Shown here piece by piece: positions 1-8,868 of a stretch of DNA of 55,117 nt. The DNA lies in contig NZ_QYRT01000024.1 in NCBI RefSeq assembly GCF_004923255.1, positions 1 to 55,117 on the forward strand, in the 5' to 3' direction. Numbering within the stretch: position 1 is the first letter of the stretch; every line of letters starts with the position of its first letter. Below the pieces are notes generated by a model that was not told the DNA's origin, made no database searches, and was given only the letters and a program-made list of their open reading frames with translations. The DNA comes from Subtercola vilae (GTDB taxonomy: Bacteria > Actinomycetota > Actinomycetes > Actinomycetales > Microbacteriaceae). Position numbers and translations under genes: made by a program.

Positions 1-93
1 CGGGGGAGCCGGAGGCCCGACGGGAGGGGGAACTTCGCTCGACATTGTGACGCCTTTCGTTGGTTGCGACGATCTTACGAGAAGTGGGCCGGG
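1..93. other. Unassigned left edge
   Basis: I cannot assign these 93 bases. They lie downstream of the minus-strand gene that ends at 94. One plus-strand frame closes with a TGA near base 48 and could be the tail of a gene entering from the left, but the visible peptide is too short to recognise. Confidence 0.3.
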
Positions 94-504
94 CTACTTG
101 ATCCAGCGAAAATTGACGGGATACCGATAGCTGCCGCCACCGTTCACCCGAACGCCGCCGACAATGGCGAAAACCAGGTTCACGATCACGACCGCCCAGA
201 TGATGAGGCCGATCAGCAGGCCGATGATCCAGCCGAAGACGGGTATGAGGCCGAGCACGCCGGCCACGATGTTGCCGACCACGATGATGCCGGTGACGTT
301 GATGGTCCAGTTCAGGGCTTCGGTACTCTCCTGCCGCACCAGCGTGCCGCGGTCTTTGAAGACCAGGTAGATGATGAGGGCCGGGATGAGCGGAATGATG
401 TTGCCGAAATGAGAGAGGGAGGCCCAGAGCTTGTCGTCGGCAGACGAGAGTGCGGGCTGGCCGGCAGCCGGCTGATATGGCGGGGTACCGTTGGAGTTCG
501 ACAT
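94..504 (-). CDS. DUF4870 family small membrane protein
   Basis: The product has 136 residues. A short Gln/Pro-rich N-terminus is followed by about three hydrophobic segments: one around a PLIPALIIYLVFKD stretch, then two Gly/Ile/Val-rich helices joined by a PVFGWIIG turn. The motif with QESTEALNWTIN between the first helices is typical of DUF4870 (Tic20-like) proteins, whose function is unknown. I chose the ATG at 504 rather than an upstream TTG at 540. No Shine-Dalgarno is visible, but TATCTT (minus strand, bases 516-511) lies exactly 6 nt before this ATG, as expected for a leaderless transcript. It is divergent from hrcA. Family assignment is fairly firm; role unknown. Confidence 0.85.
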   Translation of the reverse strand: MSNSNGTPPYQPAAGQPALSSADDKLWASLSHFGNIIPLIPALIIYLVFKDRGTLVRQESTEALNWTINVTGIIVVGNIVAGVLGLIPVFGWIIGLLIGLIIWAVVIVNLVFAIVGGVRVNGGGSYRYPVNFRWIK

Positions 505-566
505 AAGCACAAGATACTGCTCGTCAACCGGGTTGAGCAATGATTTTTACTCAGCGTGTCGCGATA

Positions 567-572
567 TATAAT
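567..572 (+). promoter_or_regulatory. hrcA -10 box
   Basis: A perfect TATAAT hexamer ends where the CIRCE operator begins. A repressor bound to CIRCE would therefore cover the transcription start. No strong -35 is seen at 17 bp spacing; an AT-rich TTTTTA lies at 544-549. Confidence 0.6.
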
Positions 573-598
573 TGGCACTCTAGATACCTGAGTGCTAG
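572..598. promoter_or_regulatory. CIRCE operator (HrcA binding site)
   Basis: The inverted repeat TTGGCACTC - 9 nt - GAGTGCTAG matches the CIRCE consensus TTAGCACTC-N9-GAGTGCTAA, with one changed base in the left arm and one in the right. It sits 18 nt before the hrcA start. CIRCE is the known binding site of the HrcA repressor, so hrcA-dnaJ is expected to be autoregulated and heat inducible. Confidence 0.95.
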
Positions 599-616
599 GC
601 GGAAGGCGGCAACACA

Positions 617-1639
617 GTGGTCTCTGAACGCAGCCTCGAAGTGCTCAGAGTGATCGTGCACGACTACGTGGCCTCTCGCGAACCGGTTGGTTCGAAGTCG
701 ATCGTCGACCGCCATTCGTTCGGTGTGTCGGCCGCCACCATTCGCAACGACATGGCGCTTCTCGAAGAAGAAGAGCTCATCGTCGCGCCGCACACATCGT
801 CTGGCCGCATTCCCACCGACAAGGGCTACCGGCTCTTCGTCGATCATCTGTCTGGCCTGAAGCCGCTCACACCCGCGCAACGCCAGGCAATCGAGACGTT
901 CTTGGGGTCCTCCGTCGACATCGACGATGTGCTTGCCCGCACCGTTCGACTACTCTCGCAGCTCACCCAGCAGGTGGCGCTCGTGCAGTACCCCTCTCTC
1001 TCGCAGGCGAAGGTGCGGCACATCGAGCTCGTGGCTCTCACGCCCGTGCGCCTGCTCACGGTGGTCATCACCGACACGGGCCACGTCGAGCAGCGCATCG
1101 TCGAACTGCCGACCGGCATCGACGACGAGTTCCTGGTCACGCTGCGTTCGCGGGTGAATCACGCTGTCGCGGGGTTCGGCCTCGACGAAGCGGCTGCAGG
1201 CCTGCTTGCCTTCGCCTTGCAGTTCACGCCGCCAGAGCGCCTCTCGGTCGACGTGATCGTGGCCGCACTCGTCGAACAGGTCACGGCGAACCGGCAGGAG
1301 AAGCTCATCATCGCGGGGGCTGCGAACCTGGTGCGCACCGAGGGAGACTTCGCCGGCAGCATCCTGCCCGTTCTCGAAGCTGTCGAAGAGCAGGTGGTGC
1401 TGCTCCGCCTGTTCAGCGAGATGCAGGCAGACCAGCACGGCATGTCGGTGAGCATCGGCCGCGAGAATGCGTCGTTCGGGCTCGCCGAGACCTCCGTGCT
1501 GGCGAGCGGCTACAGCTCGGTCGGTGGCCAGGTGGCGCGGCTCGGCGTGCTCGGCCCCACCCGCATGGACTACTCCACCAACATCGCGGCCGTTCGTGCC
1601 GTGGCGCGTTACCTCTCGAAGAGCCTGGGCGAGTCATAA
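617..1639 (+). CDS. hrcA: Heat-inducible transcription repressor HrcA
   Basis: The product has 340 residues, the normal HrcA length. The N-terminal winged helix-turn-helix spans about residues 5-75, with the HrcA-typical stretches GVSAATIRNDMALLEE (36-51) and TSSGRIPTDKGYR (60-72). The rest is the GAF-like dimerisation domain. HrcA represses class I heat-shock genes through CIRCE, and a CIRCE element lies just upstream. Translation starts at GTG 617 behind a GGAAGG at 601-606. dnaJ follows after 54 nt, so the two probably form one heat-shock operon. groES/groEL and dnaK, the usual other chaperone partners, are not in the window. Confidence 0.97.
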   Translation: MVSERSLEVLRVIVHDYVASREPVGSKSIVDRHSFGVSAATIRNDMALLEEEELIVAPHTSSGRIPTDKGYRLFVDHLSGLKPLTPAQRQAIETFLGSSVDIDDVLARTVRLLSQLTQQVALVQYPSLSQAKVRHIELVALTPVRLLTVVITDTGHVEQRIVELPTGIDDEFLVTLRSRVNHAVAGFGLDEAAAGLLAFALQFTPPERLSVDVIVAALVEQVTANRQEKLIIAGAANLVRTEGDFAGSILPVLEAVEEQVVLLRLFSEMQADQHGMSVSIGRENASFGLAETSVLASGYSSVGGQVARLGVLGPTRMDYSTNIAAVRAVARYLSKSLGES

Positions 1640-1693
1640 ACAGGCGAATCGTGAACTTTCTGATGCAATTCCCGAACAAAGGAGAAGCCCTTC

Positions 1694-2812
1694 GTGGCTG
1701 ACCATTACGACGTGCTCGGCGTCGAGCGAACCGCTAGCACCGACGAGATCAAGAAGGCGTACCGCAAGCTCGCCCGAGAACTGCACCCCGATGTGAATCC
1801 GAGCCCGGATGCCCAAGAGAGGTTCAAGTCGGTGACGCACGCGTACGACGTGCTGAGCGATCCCGGGCAGCGCCAGAACTACGATCGCGGCCCGCAGGCC
1901 GGTTTCGGTGGCGCTGGCGGCGGAGCCCAGGGCTTCGGCGGTTTCGGAGACATCTTCGAGACCTTCTTCGGCGGCCAGCAGGGTGGCCAGCGCGGCCCCC
2001 GCTCGCGCGCCGAGCGCGGCCAAGACGCTCTGCTGCGCGTCGAAGTCGACCTCAGCGAGGTCATCTTCGGCACCCACCGCGACCTCGAGGTCGACACCGC
2101 CGTGCTCTGCGAGACCTGCAACGGCAGCTGCGCCCAACCGGGCACCCACGAAGTGACCTGTGACATCTGCCACGGCAGCGGCCAGATCTCCCGCACGGTG
2201 CGCTCGCTGCTCGGCAACGTGATGACGAGTTCGCCCTGTGGCACCTGCCGCGGCTACGGCACGGTCATCCCCGCACCCTGCGTCACCTGCCAGGGCCAGG
2301 GCCGTGTTCGCGCCCGTCGCATCATTCCCGTCGACATTCCGGCCGGCGTCGACACCGGCCTTCGCCTGCAGATGCCCTCGCAGGGTGAGGTCGGCCCCGC
2401 CGGCGGCCCGCAGGGCGACCTGTACCTCGAGGTCAAGGTGACCCACCACGACATCTTCAGCCGCAACGGCGATGACCTGCTGTGCACGCTCGAAGTGCAG
2501 ATGTGGGATGCAGTGCTGGGCACGACGACGACGCTGGGCGCGCTCGACGGCGACGTTGAGGTCGAACTGAAGCCGGGCATCCAGAGCTCTGAAGTGGTGA
2601 CGATCAAGTCGCGTGGCGTGACAAAGCTCCGCGGTGGCGGTCGCGGTGACCTGAAGATCGGCATTCAGGTGGTGACGCCCACGAAACTCGACCACAAGCA
2701 GCGTGAACTCGTGAAACAGCTCGCCGCGGCGCACAAATACCCCGCCCCCACGCTCGGGCACTTTCAGCAGGGCCTGTTCGCCAAGCTGCGCGACCGGTTT
2801 CTGAACGTCTGA
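1694..2812 (+). CDS. dnaJ: Chaperone protein DnaJ
   Basis: The product is a 372-residue type I J-protein that delivers substrates to DnaK and stimulates its ATPase. The J domain carries the HPD triad at residues 31-33, followed by a Gly/Phe-rich linker (about 75-105). A zinc-binding domain has four CxxC pairs at 139/142, 156/159, 182/185 and 196/199, and the C-terminal substrate-binding domains follow. The first zinc repeat reads CETCNGSC, with Cys where the CxxCxGxG pattern has Gly. The start is GTG 1694 behind AAAGGAGAAG. As the second gene behind hrcA it is probably controlled by the upstream CIRCE site. An actinobacterial DnaJ2-type paralogue label is possible. Confidence 0.95.
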   Translation: MADHYDVLGVERTASTDEIKKAYRKLARELHPDVNPSPDAQERFKSVTHAYDVLSDPGQRQNYDRGPQAGFGGAGGGAQGFGGFGDIFETFFGGQQGGQRGPRSRAERGQDALLRVEVDLSEVIFGTHRDLEVDTAVLCETCNGSCAQPGTHEVTCDICHGSGQISRTVRSLLGNVMTSSPCGTCRGYGTVIPAPCVTCQGQGRVRARRIIPVDIPAGVDTGLRLQMPSQGEVGPAGGPQGDLYLEVKVTHHDIFSRNGDDLLCTLEVQMWDAVLGTTTTLGALDGDVEVELKPGIQSSEVVTIKSRGVTKLRGGGRGDLKIGIQVVTPTKLDHKQRELVKQLAAAHKYPAPTLGHFQQGLFAKLRDRFLNV

Positions 2813-2823
2813 GAGCCTGAGAC

Positions 2824-3615
2824 ATGAGTTCGCTGTTCATTCGTGAAGACCTGAACGACATTCCGCACGAGGTGCGCGATGTCGTGTCGCTGCACGGCGA
2901 AGAGCAGAAGCACGCCGTGACGGTAAACCGCATCAAGGTGGGCGAAGACACCTCCATCGGTGACGGTCGCGGGCTGATCGTGAGCGGGCCAGTCATTGCG
3001 GTGTCGTCGAGCGTGCTCAGCATCGCGGTGACGAGTGTGCGGGTCGAGCGGCGACCGGCCGCGACCATCTGGCTGGTTCAGGCCCTCGCCAAGGGCGACC
3101 GCGACGAGATGGCCGTGCAGGCCGCCACCGAGCTTGGAATCGACGGCGTGCTGCCGTGGGCTGCCGAGCGCTCGGTGTCGCGCTGGGTGGGCCCGAAAGT
3201 GGCGAAGGGCGTCGAGCGCTGGCGCACCATCGTTCGTGAGGCCAGCAAGCAGTCCATTCGCGCGTTTGTGCCGACGGTGGGCGAGTTGGCTGGCATCAAG
3301 CAGCTCATCGAACTGGCTTCGGTCAGCCGGATGCTCGTGCTCGAGCCCTCCGCCACAGAGGCGCTCACCGCAGCCGCGCTGCCCGGGTTCGACGCTGCTG
3401 ACTTCGATGCTGCCCGCACCGATGCTGCCCGCACCGATGGTCAGCCCGACCTCGTACTCGTGGTGGGCCCCGAAGGCGGCATCAGCCCGAACGAACTGCA
3501 CCAGCTCGTGGCCGCGGGAGCGACCACGGTGAAACTCGGAACGAGCATCCTGCGCACCTCCACAGCCGGCCCGGCCGCGCTCTCAGCGCTCAATGTTCGC
3601 CTAGGGCGCTGGTGA
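2824..3615 (+). CDS. rsmE: 16S rRNA (uracil-1498-N3)-methyltransferase RsmE
   Basis: The product has 263 residues. It has an N-terminal PUA-like segment (the GEEQKHAVTVNRIKVGE region) and a C-terminal SPOUT knot with GPEGG at 215-219 and LGTSILRTSTA near 238-248, the SAM-binding loops of RsmE. The enzyme methylates N3 of U1498 in 16S rRNA using SAM. Residues around 195-204 contain a short duplicated DAART repeat encoded by a perfect 15-bp tandem duplication (3406-3435). It follows dnaJ by 11 nt in a common order for this phylum. ATG 2824 is the natural start, with GAGAGCCTGAGAC just before it. Confidence 0.94.
   Translation: MSSLFIREDLNDIPHEVRDVVSLHGEEQKHAVTVNRIKVGEDTSIGDGRGLIVSGPVIAVSSSVLSIAVTSVRVERRPAATIWLVQALAKGDRDEMAVQAATELGIDGVLPWAAERSVSRWVGPKVAKGVERWRTIVREASKQSIRAFVPTVGELAGIKQLIELASVSRMLVLEPSATEALTAAALPGFDAADFDAARTDAARTDGQPDLVLVVGPEGGISPNELHQLVAAGATTVKLGTSILRTSTAGPAALSALNVRLGRW
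3406..3435 (+). repeat. 15-bp tandem duplication inside rsmE
   Basis: GATGCTGCCCGCACC occurs twice in a row and in frame, adding five residues to a loop before the SAM-binding knot. It looks like a recent slippage event. Confidence 0.9.
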
Positions 3616-3665
3616 GACCAGCCGCCACCGGGGCGGGTGTCAGACGCGCCGATTACGATGGAGGC

Positions 3666-4025
3666 ATGTCAGACACACCAGGGCCAACGCTCTTCAGCCG
3701 CATAGTGGCGCGCGAGATTCCGGCCACCATCTTCGCTGAGACCGAGACGCTGATCGCCTTCGCCGATATCGCTCCGAAGGCACCCGTTCACATTCTGGTT
3801 GTGCCGAAGACCGAGCAGTACGCGAACGTCGTCGAGCTGGCGGCGGGTGACCCGGCGTTGCTGGCCGAGTTGGTGGCGCTCGCCGACACCCTGGCGGCCG
3901 AGCACTCCGATGGTGACTTCCGTCTCATCTTCAACACCGGCGCAGGTGCCGGGCAGACCGTATTCCACGTTCACGCCCACGTTCTCGCGGGCGATCTCAA
4001 AGAAGGTTCACTTGGCACGTTCTAA
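3666..4025 (+). CDS. HIT domain protein (HinT-like nucleotide phosphoramidase)
   Basis: The product has 119 residues. It has the histidine-triad signature HVHAH (H101, H103, H105) near the C-terminus and an N-terminal FSRIVAREIPATIFAET stretch typical of HinT/PKCI-like proteins. Members hydrolyse nucleoside phosphoramidates and AMP-lysine adducts; the physiological substrate here is unknown. ATG 3666 has a GGAGG close by and also TACGAT 6 nt upstream, so it may be leaderless. Its 3' end overlaps the start of phoH by 14 nt, implying cotranscription. Confidence 0.93.
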   Translation: MSDTPGPTLFSRIVAREIPATIFAETETLIAFADIAPKAPVHILVVPKTEQYANVVELAAGDPALLAELVALADTLAAEHSDGDFRLIFNTGAGAGQTVFHVHAHVLAGDLKEGSLGTF

Positions 4026-5076
4026 CGAAGGCAGCGGCAGCGGCACTGCCAGCTCCCGCGGCGGCACCAGCGGCAGCACCAGCGACGCCGTCATCCACGT
4101 CGACGGGCTCGCCATGGTGCGCCTGCTCGGGCCGCAAGACCGGCTGGTCACCCTCGTCGAGAAGCAGTACCCCAGCGTCAGCATCCATGTTCGCGGCAAC
4201 GAGATCACGCTGCTGGGGCCCACCGCCGACGTGGAGTCGGCGCGCCGGCTCGTCGAAGAACTGGTGCTCATGGTGAAGAACGGCAACGAAGAACTCACCG
4301 ACATCGAGGTCACGGCTTCGGCCCGCATGCTCGACTCCGGCAACCCCACGAGCCCGTCGGTCGCGCTCGGCGAACCCATCATCTCCACGCGCGGCAGAAC
4401 CGTGCGCGCAAAGACGCTCGGCCAGAAGAAGTACGTCGACGCGATCGATGAGAACACCATCGTGTTCGGCATCGGCCCGGCGGGAACCGGCAAGACCTAC
4501 CTCGCCATGGCCAAAGCCGTGCAGGCGCTGCAGCGCAAAGAGGTCAACCGCATCATCCTCACCCGGCCGGCTGTCGAGGCAGGGGAGCGGTTGGGCTATC
4601 TGCCGGGCTCGCTGACCGACAAGATCGACCCGTACCTGCGCCCGCTGTTCGACGCGCTCAACGAGATGCTCGACCCCGAGATCGTTCCGAAGCTCATGGC
4701 CACCGGCGCCATCGAAGTCGCGCCGCTCGCGTACATGCGCGGCCGTACCCTGAATGACTCCTTCATCGTGCTCGACGAAGCCCAGAACACCACGCCCGAG
4801 CAGATGAAGATGTTTCTCACCCGCCTCGGGTTCGGCTCGCGCATGGTCATCACCGGCGACATCACCCAGATCGACCTCCCCGTGGGAACAAGCGGTCTGC
4901 AGGTCGTTCGCGGCGTGCTCGACGGGCTCGACGACATCCACTTCGCTACTCTGACCAGTGACGATGTTGTTCGTCACACCCTCGTCGGCAAGATCGTCGA
5001 CGCCTATACCAAGTACGACCAGATTCAGCTGGCGCACCGCAACAGTGCTGCCGCCCGTCGAGGAGACCGCGCATGA
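4012..5076 (+). CDS. PhoH-like ATPase
   Basis: The product has 354 residues and a P-loop ATPase core: Walker A GPAGTGKT at 155-162 and Walker [10 protein letters not shown] from residue 251 (Asp255, Glu256). A KH-like N-terminal region precedes the core, as usual for PhoH proteins encoded next to ybeY. Members are predicted RNA helicase/ATPases linked to rRNA or mRNA processing; the precise activity is not established. The first supportable start is TTG 4012, with AGAAGG at 4001-4006 (5-nt spacing); it overlaps the HIT gene by 14 nt. Its stop overlaps the ybeY ATG. Confidence 0.92.
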   Translation: MARSNEGSGSGTASSRGGTSGSTSDAVIHVDGLAMVRLLGPQDRLVTLVEKQYPSVSIHVRGNEITLLGPTADVESARRLVEELVLMVKNGNEELTDIEVTASARMLDSGNPTSPSVALGEPIISTRGRTVRAKTLGQKKYVDAIDENTIVFGIGPAGTGKTYLAMAKAVQALQRKEVNRIILTRPAVEAGERLGYLPGSLTDKIDPYLRPLFDALNEMLDPEIVPKLMATGAIEVAPLAYMRGRTLNDSFIVLDEAQNTTPEQMKMFLTRLGFGSRMVITGDITQIDLPVGTSGLQVVRGVLDGLDDIHFATLTSDDVVRHTLVGKIVDAYTKYDQIQLAHRNSAAARRGDRA

Positions 5077-5540
5077 GCATCGAAGTCAACAACGAGTCGT
5101 CGATCCCGGTCGACGAGCCCACGTTGCTGCGCCTGGCCACGTACGCGCTCGAGCAGATGCACGTGCATCCCGATGCCGAGCTCGCCATCGTTCTGGTCGA
5201 CGAGGCCGCCATGGAGCAACTGCACGTGCAGTGGATGGACGAGCCGGGCCCCACCGACGTACTCAGCTTTCCCATGGACGAGCTGCGCCCCGGCACCGAA
5301 GACGCCCCTACGCCCGCCGGGCTGCTCGGCGACATCGTGCTCTGCCCGCAGGTCGCCGAGGGCCAGGCCGAGGCGGCCGGGCACTCCACGCTCGAAGAGC
5401 TGCTGCTGCTCACCACGCACGGGCTGCTGCACCTGCTCGGGTTCGACCACGCTGAACCGGCCGAAGAGAAAGAGATGTTCGGCATCCAGGGCGACATTCT
5501 GGTTGGCTTCTCCATGAAGGAGCGCCGCCGACGCACATGA
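5073..5540 (+). CDS. ybeY: Endoribonuclease YbeY (rRNA maturation factor)
   Basis: The product has 155 residues, the family length. The zinc site is [11 protein letters not shown] with H116, H120 and H126 (HxxxHxxxxxH), preceded by the conserved [10 protein letters not shown]. YbeY is a metal-dependent RNase needed for 16S 3'-end maturation and 70S quality control. Its ATG overlaps the phoH stop (ATGA) and its stop overlaps the next ATG, so phoH-ybeY-CBS protein-era are translationally coupled. Confidence 0.97.
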   Translation: MSIEVNNESSIPVDEPTLLRLATYALEQMHVHPDAELAIVLVDEAAMEQLHVQWMDEPGPTDVLSFPMDELRPGTEDAPTPAGLLGDIVLCPQVAEGQAEAAGHSTLEELLLLTTHGLLHLLGFDHAEPAEEKEMFGIQGDILVGFSMKERRRRT

Positions 5541-6877
5541 GCTCCCTTCCTCTCGTCGGCCCCTTCATCGCGGTCGCCTTTGTTCTCGTAGCCCTTGGCG
5601 GCCTCTTTGCCGCCACCGATTCGGCAATGGCGTCGCTGTCGCGAGCCGACATTCTGGAGCTCAGCGAGCACTCACGCGCCAAGCGGTCGCTGCGGGCGAT
5701 CGCCGAAGACACGGGTGCCCACGTCAACGTGGTCAACTTCATGCGGGTCGTGGTCGAGACCTCGGCCGCGGTGCTCGTCACCATCTCGTTGGCGTTCAGC
5801 CTCGACAATGTGTGGCTCGCGCTCGTGCTGTCGATCCTCATCATGACCGGGGTGTCATTCGTGCTCGTCGGTTCGAGCCCACGCAGTGTGGGCCGGGCCC
5901 ACGCCAAGGTGGTGCTGCAGCTCACCGCGGTGCTCGTGCACCTGCTGCGGGTGCTGCTCGGGCCCGTCGCGAATGCCCTGGTGGCACTCGGCAACAGGGT
6001 CACGCCCGGTCGCGCCGCCACGGCAACTTTCTCGTCAGAAGAGCAGCTTCTCAGCATGGTCGACGAGGCCACAGAGCTCGATGTGCTCGAAGAAGACGAC
6101 CGCGAGCTCATCCACTCCATCCTCGAATTCAACGACACCGTCGTTCGCGAGGTCATGATTCCGCGCACCGACATGGTCACCATCGAGCAGAGCTCTACCG
6201 TGGGGCAGAGCATGGGCCTCTTTCTCAGCCGTGGGGTCTCCCGGATGCCCGTGGTAGCCGATTCGGTCGACGAGATCACGGGCATCCTGTACCTCCGCGA
6301 TGCCGCGCGACTCTCGCACGAAAAGCCCAAGAAGGTCGACGTGGTGACCGTGGCTGAGCTCGCGAAGCCGGCCCTGTTCATCCCCGAATCGAAGAAGGTC
6401 GACGACACCCTGCGTCAGATGCAGCTCGAGTCGAACCACCTCGCCATGGTCGTCGACGAGTACGGCGGAATCGCCGGGCTCGTCACCATGGAAGACTTGA
6501 TCGAAGAACTCGTCGGCGACATCTCCGACGAGTACGACCGTGAGGTCGTCGAGGTCGAAGAACTCTCCACCGGCGTCTTCCGCGTCAGTGCACGGCTGGC
6601 GGTCGACGAACTCGGCGAACTGTTCGGAATGGAACTGGGCGATGACGACGTCGACTCGGTGGGCGGGCTGCTCGGCAAGGTGCTCGGGCGGTTGCCCGCG
6701 CAGGGTTCTGTCGCCCACGTGGCCGGTCTCTCACTCACGGCCGAACGCACCGACGGCCGTCGCCGGCGCATCACCACGATCGTCGTGCAACGCGACGACC
6801 CCGAGAACTTCACTGTTGCTTCGGCAGCAGGCAGCACCATTTCACTCGCAGCTCCACACACGCCCGAAAAGGGGTAA
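5537..6877 (+). CDS. CorC/HlyC-type transporter with CNNM and CBS domains
   Basis: The product has 446 residues. An N-terminal CNNM (DUF21) membrane domain has about four hydrophobic segments within residues 5-160. A CBS pair follows, about 210-335, with [14 protein letters not shown] at its start and [21 protein letters not shown] at its end. A C-terminal CorC_HlyC domain spans about 345-425. Family members are linked to magnesium and cobalt efflux, and the old name hemolysin is misleading. The start overlaps the ybeY stop (ATGA). Conservation beside era and ybeY is the rule in actinobacteria, but a functional link to rRNA processing has not been shown. Confidence 0.92.
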   Translation: MSSLPLVGPFIAVAFVLVALGGLFAATDSAMASLSRADILELSEHSRAKRSLRAIAEDTGAHVNVVNFMRVVVETSAAVLVTISLAFSLDNVWLALVLSILIMTGVSFVLVGSSPRSVGRAHAKVVLQLTAVLVHLLRVLLGPVANALVALGNRVTPGRAATATFSSEEQLLSMVDEATELDVLEEDDRELIHSILEFNDTVVREVMIPRTDMVTIEQSSTVGQSMGLFLSRGVSRMPVVADSVDEITGILYLRDAARLSHEKPKKVDVVTVAELAKPALFIPESKKVDDTLRQMQLESNHLAMVVDEYGGIAGLVTMEDLIEELVGDISDEYDREVVEVEELSTGVFRVSARLAVDELGELFGMELGDDDVDSVGGLLGKVLGRLPAQGSVAHVAGLSLTAERTDGRRRRITTIVVQRDDPENFTVASAAGSTISLAAPHTPEKG

Positions 6878-6879
6878 GC

Positions 6880-7794
6880 ATGATCGGCTCAGATATCGTC
6901 TCCGACCCAGACTTTCGAGCGGGCTTCGTCTCGTTCGTGGGGCGCCCGAACGTGGGCAAGTCCACACTCACCAATGCCCTGGTGGGCGAGAAGATCGCCA
7001 TCACCAGTTCGAAACCGCAGACCACCAGGCGGGCCATCCGCGGAATCGTGCACCGCCCAGACGGCCAGCTCATCCTGGTCGACACTCCCGGTATGCATCG
7101 GCCCCGCACGCTGCTCGGCGAGCGGCTCAACTCGGTGGTTCAGTCGACGCTCGGCGATGTCGACGTCATCGGTTTCTGCGTGCCCGCCGATGAGAAGATC
7201 GGCCCGGGCGACAAGTTCATCAACGAACAGCTCGACGCCTTCCCGCGTGCCAAGAAGGTGGCCATCGTCACGAAGATCGACGCCGCGTCGAGGCCCGCTG
7301 TGGCCGAGCAGTTGCTCGCCATCTCGGAGATGCGCAACTGGGAGGCGATCATCCCGATCTCGTCGACCAGCAACCTGCAGCTCGACATTCTGACGGCCGA
7401 GCTCATCAAGCTACTGCCGCGTTCGGAGAAGCTCTACCCCGACGATCAGACCACCGACGAGGGTCTCGAGGCTCGCATCTCCGAGCTCATCCGTGAGGCC
7501 GCACTCGAAGGGGTCGAAGACGAATTGCCGCACTCCATCGCCGTCACCATCGACGACATGATCGAGCGTGACGACCGCGACCTCGTCGAGATCTATGCGA
7601 ACCTGTTCGTCGAACGTGACAGCCAGAAGGGCATCATCATCGGCAAGGGCGGCGTTCGCCTGGGCGACGTGGGTGCGCGGGCTCGTGCCGCCATAGAGCC
7701 GCTCGTCGGCAAACAGGTGTTTCTGAGCATCCGGGTCAAAGTGGCCAAAGACTGGCAGCGTGATGCGAAGCAGTTGGGCAGGCTCGGGTTCTGA
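6880..7794 (+). CDS. era: GTPase Era
   Basis: The product has 304 residues: a GTPase domain followed by a KH RNA-binding domain. Seen: G1 GRPNVGKST at 21-29, a TTRR switch I, G3 DTPG at 68-71, G4 as TKID rather than the consensus NKxD, and the KH loop GKGG near residue 252 in IIIGKGGVRL. Era binds the 3' end of 16S rRNA and checks 30S maturation, which fits its position behind ybeY. ATG 6880 follows AAAAGGGG closely. The Asn-to-Thr change in G4 also occurs in other Era proteins and probably does not abolish GTP specificity. Confidence 0.97.
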   Translation: MIGSDIVSDPDFRAGFVSFVGRPNVGKSTLTNALVGEKIAITSSKPQTTRRAIRGIVHRPDGQLILVDTPGMHRPRTLLGERLNSVVQSTLGDVDVIGFCVPADEKIGPGDKFINEQLDAFPRAKKVAIVTKIDAASRPAVAEQLLAISEMRNWEAIIPISSTSNLQLDILTAELIKLLPRSEKLYPDDQTTDEGLEARISELIREAALEGVEDELPHSIAVTIDDMIERDDRDLVEIYANLFVERDSQKGIIIGKGGVRLGDVGARARAAIEPLVGKQVFLSIRVKVAKDWQRDAKQLGRLGF

Positions 7795-7814
7795 TTCCCC
7801 GCTACCCTGTAGAC

Positions 7815-8825
7815 GTGTCTGATATTTCTTCCTCCGCACCATCTGCTCCGCTGAGCCGGGCGAACCCGTTCGGCCAGGTGCTCGTCGCCCTGGTGACCCC
7901 CTTCACCGCAGACGGTGAAGTCGACTGGGTGAGTGTCGAGAAGCACATCGACACGGTGATCAGCGACGGTGCCGACGGCATCGTGGTGTCAGGAACGACG
8001 GGCGAGACGTCCACCCTCACCGACGCCGAGAAGATCAGGCTCGTCGAGGTGGCCAAGTCGGTCGCCAACGGCCGCGCGAAGATCATCACCGGCGGCGGCT
8101 CCAACGAGACCGCGCACGCCATGCAACTCGCGAAGCAGAGCGAGAAGGCGGGTGCCGACGCCAACCTCGTCGTGACGCCGTACTACAACAAGCCCACCCA
8201 GGCCGGTATCCTCACGCACTTCCGCATGATCGCCGACGCCACCGATCTGCCGGTTATTCTGTACGACATTCCGGGGCGCACGGGTGTGCCCATCGCGTAC
8301 GACACCATTCTGCGGGCGGCGAAGCACCCGAACATCCTCGCTATCAAAGACGCCAAGGGCGACTTCAGTGAGGTCAGCCGCGTGCTGAACCAGACCGACC
8401 TGATGTACTTCTCGGGCGACGATTCGAACGTGCTGCCGCACCTCGCCGTGGGCGCAACCGGCCTCATCGGCGTCACCAACAACATCGCTGCGCGCCCGTA
8501 CCGCATCATGATCGACGCGGTGAACGCGGGCGACCTGGCCACGGCCACACTGATGCACAAGGCGCTCGAGCCGCTCGTGCGCGCCACCATGACGCACGTG
8601 CCCGGCACCGTTGCAGCGAAGTACATCCTGCACGGGCTCGGCCGCATTGCGAGCCCGCGCGTGCGCCTGCCCCTCGTCGGCCCCGAAGAGTGGGAGGCGG
8701 CGAAGATCGAAGACGAAATCGATCTCGTTCGCAGCATTCCGGGCGTCAGCTTCACAAACTTCCGGCCCGACCGTAACGCAGCCGCCGGTGGCGCGCTGCC
8801 CAAAATCCCTGGTACGACCCGCTAA
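7815..8825 (+). CDS. dapA: 4-hydroxy-tetrahydrodipicolinate synthase DapA
   Basis: The product has 336 residues, somewhat longer than the usual 290-300. The aldolase condenses pyruvate and aspartate semialdehyde in the diaminopimelate/lysine pathway. Seen: GTTGE substrate loop, TPYYNKPTQ with the catalytic tyrosine, and the Schiff-base lysine K178 in AIKDAKGD. The extra residues are an N-terminal Ser/Ala-rich stretch and a C-terminal Ala/Gly tail. GTG 7815 lacks a Shine-Dalgarno but TACCCT (7803-7808) ends 6 nt before it, consistent with a leaderless transcript. dapA is followed by the RNase J gene, a frequent actinobacterial pair. dapB is not in the window. Confidence 0.96.
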   Translation: MSDISSSAPSAPLSRANPFGQVLVALVTPFTADGEVDWVSVEKHIDTVISDGADGIVVSGTTGETSTLTDAEKIRLVEVAKSVANGRAKIITGGGSNETAHAMQLAKQSEKAGADANLVVTPYYNKPTQAGILTHFRMIADATDLPVILYDIPGRTGVPIAYDTILRAAKHPNILAIKDAKGDFSEVSRVLNQTDLMYFSGDDSNVLPHLAVGATGLIGVTNNIAARPYRIMIDAVNAGDLATATLMHKALEPLVRATMTHVPGTVAAKYILHGLGRIASPRVRLPLVGPEEWEAAKIEDEIDLVRSIPGVSFTNFRPDRNAAAGGALPKIPGTTR

Positions 8826-8868
8826 AACGCGGCAGACACAACTCAATCACAGACATCTAGGAGGGCAT

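Noticed and set aside
1634-2761. Long minus-strand frame opposite dnaJ
   Set aside because: Antisense shadow with Ala/Arg/Gly-rich composition; dnaJ is certain on the plus strand.
8611-8868. N-terminal extension of ribonuclease J into dapA
   Set aside because: Overlaps the conserved dapA end; ATG 8869 has a strong TAGGAGGG.
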